A DNA stretch of 64,000 bases from Symbiodinium natans (taxonomy: Eukaryota > Sar > Dinophyceae > Suessiales > Symbiodiniaceae): NCBI GenBank assembly GCA_905221605.1, contig CAJNDS010002614.1:175001-239000 (forward strand), in the 5' to 3' direction. Below the pieces are notes generated by a model. It made no database searches. It was not told the DNA's origin and was given only the letters and a program-made list of their open reading frames with translations. Position 1 is the first letter of the stretch; each line of letters begins with the position of its first letter. The position numbers were made by a program, and so were the translations under genes. Positions 9,301-18,040 of this stretch are shown here, piece by piece.

Positions 9301-9565
9301 GCTGTGCAGCCCTCTCGGCGTATGCACGCAATAGCTATATCTACGTTTTTAGAACGCAGCGCAGCCCTCTCGGCTTATGCGCGCGAATATAATTCAGATT
9401 TATAACATCGAAGCGCGGTGCAGCCCTCCCGGCGTATGCACGCAATAACTATGTCTACATTTTGACAACGCAGTGCAGCCCTCTCGGCGTATGCACGCGA
9501 AGACATGCAAATATATCATGTCGCAGCTCAGTGCGCGCTGCAATGAAACCCTTTCGGCAAATGCA
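9301..9565 (+). repeat. Array of five phased hairpins upstream of the 3' terminal repeat
   Basis: Four well-formed hairpins start at 9304, 9359, 9418 and 9473, and a degenerate fifth spans 9539-9565. Each has an outer 5-bp stem (GTGCA with TGCAC, or GCGCA with TGCGC in the second), an inner 3-bp stem GCC/GGC, a five-base loop CTCTC (CTCCC in the third) and a three-base bulge GTA or TTA on the 3' side. Outside each stem a GC/GC pair extends the helix past a single bulged base. The paired T-to-C and A-to-G change in the second copy is compensatory. Linkers alternate in two kinds, so the array is a 114-bp dimeric repeat (9304 to 9418, 9359 to 9473). By analogy with structured 3' ends of other retroelements, it may be what the RT or ORF1 recognises on the element RNA. 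Confidence 0.8.
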
Positions 9566-9606
9566 CACGCACGGCCGAAATACAATCTTTGGCCTTCTTG
9601 GCTTCT

Positions 9607-9940
9607 TGTGTGTGTCCAACCCTGTAACCAAGGGTTCAACAGTCGACCTCATTTCTTTTGAGCAGGGGGCACAAGCCCAGGATGATGACTTGTGCCAACG
9701 AAGCTAGTCATCCTGGGGGATACCAGACCTGATCAGTCTGGCGTACCTGCAAATGGCAGACAGGACCCAATCTGCCGATACAAATTCCTTTTTCATAGTT
9801 TTCTTCAATGTCAACGCCAGTTTGAAACATCAGAGGTATTCAGGAGCAAGATGTACTTCAGTGACAGCAGGCCTAGCCTGTCTAAGCTGATGTGGCTCGC
9901 AGATCAGAGGTACCAGCATTGGCTGTCAGGAAGGTTGCTT

Positions 9941-9948
<8 letters not shown>
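9607..9948 (+). repeat. 3' terminal direct repeat (pseudo-LTR, copy B)
   Basis: Appears identical to 2934-3275 (copy A). The upstream junction is CTTCTTGTGTGTG and the downstream junction runs straight into the long GT tract. Apparent identity over 342 bp suggests recent insertion or gene conversion. Confidence 0.92.

Positions 9949-10028
<80 letters not shown>
9942..10028. repeat. (GT)n microsatellite at the 3' boundary of the retroelement
   Basis: About 43 uninterrupted GT units directly follow the terminal repeat. They match the shorter (GT)10 tract before copy A. It is probably the target tract, or was extended from it. Confidence 0.93.
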
Positions 10029-10036
<8 letters not shown>

Positions 10037-10549
10037 GGTGTTGGTGTGGTGGGGGGGGGTGGGTGGTGTGTGGGGTGTGTGGGTGTGTGGGTGTGTGGGT
10101 TTGTGGTGTTGGGTGTGTGGTGTGGGTGTGGGTGTGTGGGTGTGGTGGGTGGGTGTGGTGTGGGTGTGTGGGTGGGTGTGGGTGCGTGGGTGCTGGTGGG
10201 TGTGCGGGGTGCGTGGGTGGGTGCGTGGGGTGCGTGGGTGCGTGGGGTGCGTGGGTGCGGGGGTGCGTGGGTGCGTGGGTGTGTGGGTGTGTGGGTGTGT
10301 GGGTGTGTGGGTGTGTGGGTGTGTGGATGTGTGGGTGTGTGGGTGTGTGGGTGTGTGGGTGTGTGGGTGTGTGGGTGTGTGGGTGTGTGGGTGTGTGGGT
10401 GTGTGGGTGTGTGGGTGTGTTGGTGTGTGGGTGTGTGGGTGTGTGGGTGTGTGGGTGTGTGGGTGTGTGGGTGTGTGGGTGTGTGGGTGTGTGGGTGTGT
10501 GGGTGTGTGGGTGTGTGGGTGTGTGGGTGTGTGGGTGTGTGGGTGGGTT
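10029..10549. repeat. G-rich minisatellite, GGGTGTGT units
   Basis: First an irregular mixture of GGTGTG, GGGTGC and GGGTGTGG, then from about 10260 to 10545 a nearly perfect 8-bp array of GGGTGTGT with two visible single-base variants. The G strand is the + strand. Its G-runs would permit G-quadruplexes and its sequence is telomere-like, though it is not the TTTAGGG repeat usual in dinoflagellates. All reading frames through it are open (Val-Cys-Gly), which is an artefact of the repeat. Confidence 0.92.
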
Positions 10550-10705
10550 CGAGATGTCGGCGTCTCCTACATATCTTTCATTCTACTGGCTATATACGCG
10601 GCTATACGTCAGTGCCATGACATCTCGAGGTGGAAGCAGTTCAGCGTTGACGTGAAGGCAATGGATTCGGATCATTCGGGATAATTCGGGATCACTCGGG
10701 AGATC

Positions 10706-11788
10706 ATGCCGTATCATGCTCCCCCCTGCTCAGAGGATGCAGAGCAGATCGTGGAGGAGCTGGCGGGGCTCTATGACAAGGAGCCTCCGGAGTTCATCGA
10801 CGTTGTCAGGCCGCCCGGCCAGCGCCCAGCCAAACCAACTGCGAGTCCTCGCGAAAAAGTGAGTTTGAGGAGTTGGAGTTTGGAGTTTGGAGTTTGGAGG
10901 TTGGAGGTTGGAGGTTGGGAGGTTGGGAGGTTGGGGAGGTTGGGGAGGTTGGGGAGGTTGGGGAGGTTGGGGAGGTTGGGGAGGTTGGGGAGGTTGGGAG
11001 GTTGGGAAGGTTGGGGAAGGTTGGGGAGGTTGGGGAGTTTGGGGAGGTTGGGGGAGGTTGGGGAGGTTGGGAAGGTTGGGGAGGTTGGGGAGGTTGGGGA
11101 GGTTGGGGAGGTTGGGGAGGTTGGGGAGGTTGGGGAGGTTGGGGAGGTTGGGGAGGTTGGGGAGGTTGGGGAGTTGGGAGTTGGGAGTTGGGAGTTTGGA
11201 GTTGGGAGATCGGAGTTCGGAGTTGGGAGTTGGAGCTTGGAGTTGGAGGAGCGAGCTTGAGTTGGAGCAGCGCGTACGGTAAGGCCAAAGGAGGTCGCCC
11301 CGCCTGCTACGCCGTGGACATCACCGCCGCCCATGCTGATGAAGTCCCCTTCCGATGAGCTCTTCGAGGACGGGGCTTCTGACACCACCTTTCACCCTCA
11401 TCCAATGCATGTCTGCAGGAGCCTGAGGAGGGCGAAGTCGACCATCTTCGGCAGGCTGTGCAGTGCAGTCCTGCATCGCAACATCTCCTTGCTGCATGTT
11501 GCTCGCCTGTGACTGCTTCCAGGAGAGTCACGCTGTGGAGGTGCCGCCTCTTGCTGAAGTGCTAGCAGAAGGCCAGGGACTGGATACTCAGTGACCGCAC
11601 TGCTGGGCCTGCCTTTGAACTTCCTTTGAATGGCAGGTGAGGCCATCTTGGCGGAGATGCAGCCCAAAGAAGGCCTACATCCTAAAGCTCCTAAAGCCGA
11701 TGATGCACAAGGCTTTGACAAGCCAGAAGCAAAGAAGACGAAGAGTAATGGCAAGAAGGACTCCAGGGTTCAATCGGGCTCATGATGC
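10706..11788 (+). CDS. Unrecognised multi-exon gene interrupted by a G-rich minisatellite intron
   Basis: Exon 1 from ATG 10706 encodes 51 residues of protein-like sequence (EDAEQIVEELAGLYDKEPPE) and ends in phase at 10858, before a good donor GTGAGT. The intron is filled by a TTGGGGAGG-type minisatellite. Coding-like sequence resumes at about 11273 (MLMKSPSDELFEDGASDTTF), then at about 11420 (EPEEGEVDHLRQAVQ) and at about 11640-11788 (EAILAEMQPKEGLHPK, KPEAKKTKSNGKKDS) to a TGA. The product would be small, acidic, then Lys-rich. The exact acceptors were not fixed, and no family is recognised. Its first exon lies only 150 bp after the minisatellite next to the retroelement. Confidence 0.42.
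10878..11238. repeat. 9-bp G-rich minisatellite (TTGGGGAGG)
   Basis: More than 25 units of TTGGGGAGG with TTGGGAGG and TTGGAG variants at the edges. The + strand carries regularly spaced G-runs. Both strands read through as long repetitive ORFs (Glu-Val-Gly, Pro-Asn-Leu), which are artefacts. The array lies within the intron proposed for the gene starting at 10706. Confidence 0.92.
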
Positions 11789-14250
11789 ACCATGTGCCAA
11801 TGCATGCCAATACTCTTTTAACGCAATGCTTCTTCGACGCAGCAGTCGAGACGCGCGCGAGTCATGCACGTGGGGGTAAACTTGCAGCGCGTTTGCAGCA
11901 TCTTTGAACCTCTGTAGGATCGCACCAGAGAGCGAAAACCTGAGGCCAAGGACAGCCAAGCTTCCCGGATCAGCCTTTTTCCCCTTTCACGAAGAATGTG
12001 CGGGCAGGAGCGGCGTCGCGCGCGGAAGCGTTCCAGCAGTGGCCGGATCCCCTTGCCCACTGTAGCTGTAGCTTTGCCTTAGCAGCGCCCCAAAGGCAGC
12101 TCCCGCAGCCGCAGCCCGAAGAAGCTCGAAAGGAAAACCTCGGAGGCGGGAATCCGGCTGTCAGGCTGTGACCGAAGCAAGTCGTGCTTGTCCAGCCTGA
12201 AGAAGAATCCATAGCTAGTCGCAACAAATATCTCACAACATCGGGGTTTCGTGTTAAGTTGCAGGTCGGGCGGAAGGCAGGGCGCCGAGATCGCAAGTGT
12301 CGGACGCTGAGGATCTCTGACGCGCAGAGATTTCAAGGGCATGTCAAGGTGGTCGTTGACAGTGGGCCAACGGTCGCTTCTGATATGGATATGCTTGCTT
12401 GTAGCTGCACGAAGGTGAGTAAAGTTGCTATCCGCAGACATGTGTATTCGCAAGCTTGTCAGCACTAGCCCCAAAGCTTCACGAGGTCAAGTTGCGACTG
12501 AGAGCGATGAATCCGTGTGAGACGCAGCCTTGATGCAGAACACCTCTTGGGTAGATCCCAGTAGCCTGCTACAAGTGAGAAAAGTCACACCGTCAGCCTC
12601 ATGCAGGCCGGTTTGCGATTTGTTTGCGTCCCATTTCCTTGAGTTTCTTGACGCCAGGCGTATCACTCGGTGTACACGAACGAGAAGCGGACAAATGTGC
12701 ACCCGCTACAGATAGAGGGAGACGAGCCTCACACAATGCAGTTTAGACAGCATCGACCCAGGTGACCATCAACCAGAAGTCTCGGTTTGGCATAGGACCC
12801 ACAAGATTGCACAGTATGGCCTTTCGAGTCAAAGCTGTCGGCGCTTGACATCTCTAGGAGACGTTTACTTCGTCGCCAATGCCATGGGCATCTGTGAGGT
12901 CGTGGAGGATGAGGCGGTCCCACAGTCCCACGGAGTCCCACGCCAGTCCCACAGTTGCGGCTTCGGTCATCTGCTCCCTTTTTGCGCCTTCGCAGATCAA
13001 GCGCATCAGCCCCCAGCATGTGCATATGCAGAGCGGGCGGAAGTTGGAGGCTGATTGTCTGACTGGGGTCACACCAGCTCAGCTCCATGTTAGCGATGTT
13101 CAGGCGCAAGTGATCCTCAAGCTGTACGGTTTCAACGGGAACTTCGACGTAGATCGCCTCATGACCCTCGCCTCAAGTCTTGCGGTAACCATTGAGCAAA
13201 TTTCATGCAATTGCCCAAGGAATGTGAAGAGCATGATGGGGTTTTGGCCGGATGAGGACACTGTTTGGCTCAGACCAGCTGAAGCATTCGGATGCCCAGT
13301 GACCAAACAACTTAACAACCAGACACCATTCCGCAACCCTCGGCTGCCTGGGCAGGACTTCAGGCGCTATTTGATCGCCGAGCCCATCGGCGTGCAAACC
13401 TTGGGTAGCTCATGGCCACGGCTAGCCGACATGCGCCTACATGCATCGACATGCACCGAAGGTGAACGCGACCAACTTTGGAGGCACCAGCTTCTCGCCT
13501 GGCGTACGGGTGTGGGCCGGGCCCTGAGCCCTGAGCCACGAGGGGTCGGAGGGTGTTGGGGGGGGGGGGGGGGCGGGATGGACATGTTTGGATTGTCGCG
13601 GGCTTTTCGCCAGGTTGAATTCTCCGCCTACTTCCTGTGGTGACCTGTGGAGCAACTGCGAAACAGCATGAAACAGTATGGCCTGTCTCTTCAGCGCGAT
13701 AGGTACCCAAAGGACTTCCCCAACGTTCGGGACTCCGGCCCGGCGGTCAGAGACTAAGGCCGCGGCCATATCAGCGGAGCGAGAGCACACACCGAGGCCT
13801 AATGCCCACGCATTCAGCCGACCCTGAGCTTGACCGACCTGCCTACGTGCTCCCAGTTAGAGGGCACTTGGGGGGGTCTCTTTTTCTCTTTCTCTCTCTC
13901 TCTCTCTGCAAAGTGTGTCTGCCTCCCAAAATGAACCCTTGCGGGGCCGTTTGACACTGATGAGCTTTGCATTGTGGGGTTTGGCGCGGCTTCTAGGAGC
14001 TGCTGAAACAGGTGATCGATGCCCGCCATGGCACGCAGACCATCATGGGGATCAGTCGCAGCCTCGATATTCATCGTTTTTGTTCGTTTTGCAAGGCGCT
14101 TTTTGCCAGCATTTCATGTTTTGGAGATTTTCGCTGTTCCTCGCTGTTCCTTTTGACCCTCATGCAGATGGCGCCGTGCCCGCCATCGCAGAGGCCCATG
14201 CGGCCAACGCCTCAATGTTGAGAGCCGCAAGTGGTGCATGAAACGCCATC
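11789..14250. other. Mostly unassigned DNA with scattered exon-like stretches
   Basis: Apart from the exon at 12184-12414, only weak coding-like stretches were seen, for example 13085-13500 on the + strand (QAQVILKLYGFNGNFDVDRL and FRRYLIAEPIGVQTLGSSW). A G-run of 16 lies at 13558-13573 and a CT-rich tract at about 13876-13907. Overlapping ORFs on both strands prevent a firm call. Confidence 0.35.
12184..12414 (+). CDS. Candidate exon of an unidentified gene
   Basis: Open reading for 77 codons with protein-like sequence (VLVQPEEESIASRNKYLTT, then VVVDSGPTVASDMDMLACS), ending in phase at a consensus donor (AAG then GTGAGT at 12415). The upstream boundary is unknown. No family is recognised. 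Confidence 0.35.
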
Positions 14251-14252
14251 GT

Positions 14253-14770
14253 GCAACATATTTTAGCCAGCGTTGTTGGCGCTTCTCTCATCTCGTCGCC
14301 ATCCTCGTCATCATCCTCATCATCATTCGTCCATGGGCAATGTCCTTTTCAGAGACTCTCAGGGCCTGGGCCTGGTCAAGAGGCAGAAGCAGTTGGAGTG
14401 CCACCCAACGCGCAAGTGCTCCGAGCGTACTTACCGCCCTATGCCACCCCGTACCGCATTTTCCCCCACTCTACCGCATTGCTCGCCTGCTGTTTTGGTG
14501 TTTTTGGATTCTTCCCTTTCGTGGCAGGTACCTCGAAGAGTGCCGGCTCGAATGGGAGGAGTATGGAGAGAAGCTGAAGGCAACCTCCATGTCCATCATA
14601 ATGGCTCATGGCGTTTCACGGTAACGGGAATATTCAGGAGCTGGGGGCACCGAAGCCGTGCCCACCGTACCCGTACACCCTCAAGATCGTTGAGGCACGG
14701 GTCTTTTCGGGCCTGGCAGTGACCAACTTCACACAGTCACACAGTCACCCGGATGCGGGACCTAGTAGAG
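14253..14770 (+). CDS. Candidate exon fragments of an unidentified gene
   Basis: Three coding-like pieces in different frames follow each other: about 14340-14530 (LRAYLPPYATPYRIFPHST), about 14530-14620 (YLEECRLEWEEYGEKLKAT) and about 14628-14770 (GAPKPCPPYPYTLKIVEARV). The composition is that of real protein, but the exon borders were not resolved and the family is unknown. The short separation between frames could reflect small introns or indels. Confidence 0.3.
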
Positions 14771-15349
14771 GCTTTCATGAAAGAGAACGAGGATGACGCA
14801 CTGTCCCACTCCCGGATTCCTGGATACTTCCATGTTTCCTGTGCACCTCCTTGCAGAGCGAAGAGTAACATGTCGTTCCCTGTTCCAAGGGCCAAGATGA
14901 GCAGATAGAGATGATCTTCTGAGCGTTTTTTAGTCTTTAGCCTGTTCAGCCTGTTTAGCTGTTGTTTTCGACCGCCCCGGGCCACCCGCCCTCGCAGAAA
15001 AAGCGCAGCTTGCAGTTTTATGCCAATCTCCCTATAAGTTTCTCTGTTCCTTTTTTTTTGGCGGAAAGGGACTCTGTGGAGGCACGGTTTTGCCCACATA
15101 GTGGGTTTCAAGGGCTTTGTACTCAGCTAAGCTTGTGGTGTGAAGAGAGAACCGCGCCATGCTCTGCTGGGCCAAGATGCTGCTGCCGGCTCTCCGCGCT
15201 TTTTGCGTCTAAAGCCCCCCCTTCGTCACTCCTAGACTCACGTAGCAGCAACGGCGGACCGGGGAGTGGGTTCAGACATGCAACTCTGAACGGTCGTCCA
15301 ACTCTGAACGTGTGAGTGTTGACACGCTCTTGAGCCACATGCGCCGGCC

Positions 15350-17200
15350 TTGACATGCGCGCGCGCCCTGTCTGCAGAATGCGGATGCGACCTCCAGGCA
15401 GCTCTTGCAATGGCTGGCACTGGCCGGGAAGGAGCCTTGTCCGGTTTTGAACAGCTCGATGCACAGCGCATCACTCAGCTCGTCGCGCGCGCTGCGGTCA
15501 GAGATGTTGGAGCTCCTGAATCCCGCGGAGCCTTGCCGAAATCATCCGAGGCATCCCGGCCGCCTTGGCCAGGCTTCGTGGCGCGGTGGCCCGCAAAGAG
15601 CCAAAAGGCCTTGTTCCTGGCCATGGCATGCAATCCGCGAAGATGGCAGCAGACTTCCTCGTATCCGGAGAAGTCTTGTGTCTGGGACGAGAGATGTCAT
15701 TCAATGTCGTGCAGCAAATTCGTGTGTGTGGCACTTGCATTAAGCATCATGAAGCCGAGGCCGCAGTTGGAGCCGCGACAGCTGGCCCTGACAGCTTGGT
15801 CCTTGGCCCGTCTCGCAGCGACAGCCGGCCGGGAGCATGCCGAGGACGTTGCGGTGACACACTGCTTACACGAATTTTACACATATCTGCACATTCTCGT
15901 GAGAACTTGGGAAGTCGCTTCTTTAAGCACCTTGTTGCATTGCTTGAAAAAACAGGCTTGGGAGCCTCGTGGCAAGATGGCAGCGTGCTTAGAAGAGAGG
16001 CTTCAAGAGTTCGGCCCACACGAGCAGCTCGGCTCTGTGAAAGTCTGCGATGCACAGATCTGATGCAACTTCCATAGCATTGATGCTTTGAGATTCTATG
16101 AGGGGGAGCCATGCTCCGGATGTGAAGGTTGTCGATGATGCTCTGGGCCTTTGCGGCGGGCCCTTCTGGTAAGGCTGGTCAATCTTGGGCCTGCACACTG
16201 CACACATCCCTTCGTCCCCTTCCCCTCCCTCCCCACATCTCCCTCGCAAAGTTGAGGCTGCCCGCGATGGCCATCACCTTGGAAGTGAGAGGCGCAAGGA
16301 CAGAGACATACGGAGAGTAGGGCCAACATCAGGGTAAGGCCAAGTGCTCGGTAATCGCAAGGATGCCGCTGTCATTTGCCATTGAAAGGATCTGGCCGAG
16401 ATGCTGGCACCTGAAGCTTTGAGAAAAAGTGGTCGCAGCCAGCCCACTTTTTCAGTTTTTCTTTCTAGGCATTCTAGGAATTAAAGCTTTATATAGGCTT
16501 TTCAGGGCTTTAAGGGTAGGAGCACAGAGGGCCACTCTCGGACTCTACTCAGGAAAGCTCAGCGAAGCCACCTTCCTGAACGTCAGCAATGCGCCGCGAG
16601 CCCAGCTGGCCCAGGCTGTCTTCGGGCATTGTGGGCATTCTGGTTTGGAAGGGTTTGGACTTCAGGCTCTGGTCGTGTGCTACCCTCCGTGTGCTCCTAC
16701 CCCGACTTTCCATGGCAGCGGCCGCGCGCATGGCCACAGCCGATGCCTCTGAGCTCTTGCCACAAGCGCTGGCCAACATCGCTTGGGCGCTGGCGCTCTC
16801 CCAGCACGACGTGCAAGGAACGGCCGTCGACAGAGCAATGACCCTCGGTCTGATCTGGAGTTTCTAGAGCACTGGCCAACTCTGTAACTCTGGCGATGCG
16901 GTTTTTGCAGACCCTGTATCCTTGAGCCGTGCCTGCAAGCAAGCTCGGCAGCAGGACGGTGGCTGCCGAAAGGGCCATTAGCCGTGGGCGCCTTGGAAAT
17001 TCAGCACCTGCAGCCTTGCCAGTGCATCCACGGAACTGCTTGAGGTTCAGAAGAGTTTCGCCCGGCAGAACTTGTGGCACTTTCCTGGGCGCTGGCAACC
17101 AGACACGAGGTGCGGGCGGTGCACTGGCTAGTGGATACGCACGGTATGAGCTGGTGGGTTGCAAACTTTTGAAGGCTTCTGACTGCTGCCTGCCACAAGG
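15350..17200 (+). CDS. Helical-repeat RNA-binding-type protein (AWALA repeats), multi-exon
   Basis: Several copies of a helical signature appear along the + strand in changing frames: EPRQLALTAWSLARLA at about 15767, LSMMLWAFAAG at about 16129, LLPQALANIAWALALS at about 16754 and FRPAELVALSWALATR at about 17056. Between them the sequence is helical and rich in Ala, Leu and Arg (for example VASLSTLLHCLKKQ). Repeats of the type L-A-N-x-A-W-A-x-A are known from the organelle RNA-binding proteins with RAP or octo-/heptatricopeptide-like repeats that are abundant in dinoflagellates and apicomplexans. A role in plastid or mitochondrial RNA processing is inferred. Start, stop and exon borders were not fixed, and a pseudogene is possible. 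Confidence 0.5.
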
Positions 17201-17629
17201 CCTGTTGTCTGTTGACATGTGCTAGCTTATGCCGGCATGCTGACTGCATCTGACTGCCAGACACCACCAACCGTTGGAGAGATGTGGCCATGTCAGCAGC
17301 AGAAGTGGCCAACTCGCATCTGCTCAGTGGTGTGGAAGGTCCTTAAATCTGAGTTCACCAACCTAAGGCAGCGCTGGGCTACAACAACATCAATCCCAGA
17401 TCACGTCCAGGATGGTGTGGTTCGTCAAAAGACCGCCTTGATCTTCAGTTGCAATTGTAGGAACACGGCTGCTGGCACAAGCTGCTTGGGCCCTTTGACT
17501 CAATTTGGACCCCAGCTGCATGATTTTCATTGTATCTGCCTGCGCACAAACAGGCTGTTCCTGTTATGATCCAAGGCCTGCGCCAATTTTCGCACCGACA
17601 CTTCCTTCCAGCCCTTGTGCCACGCCTAC

Positions 17630-17942
17630 AATGGTTGACTTTATCGAGGATCGATCATCTGCGCAGTGTCAATTTGCGCAGGTTCCACATGTCAACCTCA
17701 CAGCAAAGGGCTGCAACTGGAACTGCAAGTGGTGCTCGTACTGCACTGGTCTGAGGTGGAGTCAGCTGGCTGAAGCACTCGATGCAAACCTCCGGCAAGG
17801 CAAGGCAAATGCCTTTGAGCACTCACACTGCTGGCACCCTCGCTCAGACTCAAGCATGGAAGGTCAAGCTGTAGCCTTGGTTGACTTGGAAAGAATGCAG
17901 GTCCTTGCAGCTAAGGCGAAAGGTTCACGGACAAATTCATAG
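17630..17942 (+). CDS. Possible small protein or exon, unknown
   Basis: From ATG 17631 the frame is open to TAG 17942 (103 residues). It includes a Cys/Trp cluster (NLTAKGCNWNCKWCSYCTG) and a helical Ala/Leu-rich end. No family is recognised. It could equally be an exon of the preceding helical-repeat gene. Confidence 0.3.
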
Positions 17943-18040
17943 ATCACGCAGACGAAGACAAGCGGTGCAGACCCCTACACCCCAGAAATCTGCTAGAACC
18001 TAATTAATATCACAGCTGTTCTGTGATACAGGTTACACCA

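Larger units (their letters stand above)
2934..9948 (+). mobile_element. Penelope-like retroelement with four ORFs and 342-bp terminal direct repeats
   Basis: A 7.0-kb unit lies between two direct repeats that appear identical, with GT dinucleotides on both outer sides. In order it holds a 5' leader, a basic Gln/Ser-rich protein, a GIY-YIG endonuclease, a reverse transcriptase, a protein with an ADP-ribosyltransferase-like HGT motif, a hairpin array and the 3' repeat. Established knowledge: N-terminal-endonuclease Penelope-like elements (Naiad, Chlamys) carry GIY-YIG upstream of RT joined by a CxC motif, have pseudo-LTRs and favour microsatellites. All four traits are seen here. The endonuclease and RT in separate overlapping ORFs and the two extra ORFs depart from the usual single-ORF plan. 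No frameshift or stop breaks the four long ORFs, so the copy looks recent. An LTR-type element is less likely because no protease, integrase or RNase H was recognised. Confidence 0.85.

Noticed and set aside
9301-9565. CRISPR-like array
   Set aside because: The spacers alternate between two related linker types and are not unique, there are no cas genes, and the setting is eukaryotic.
2934-9948. Interpretation as an ordinary LTR retrotransposon
   Set aside because: No TG...CA repeat ends, protease, integrase or RNase H were seen. GIY-YIG and CxC motifs point to Penelope-like elements instead.
9939-10655. Long Val-Cys-Gly repetitive ORFs
   Set aside because: They are generated by the GT and GGGTGTGT tracts, which have no stop in any frame on this strand.
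10771-11388. Long Pro-rich minus-strand and Gly/Glu-rich plus-strand ORFs
   Set aside because: These are artefacts of the 9-bp minisatellite, which lies in a probable intron.
13957-14012. CTGATGAG ... GCTGAAAC as a possible hammerhead ribozyme core
   Set aside because: No convincing stems I and III or cleavage site could be placed around it, and it is far from the retroelement.
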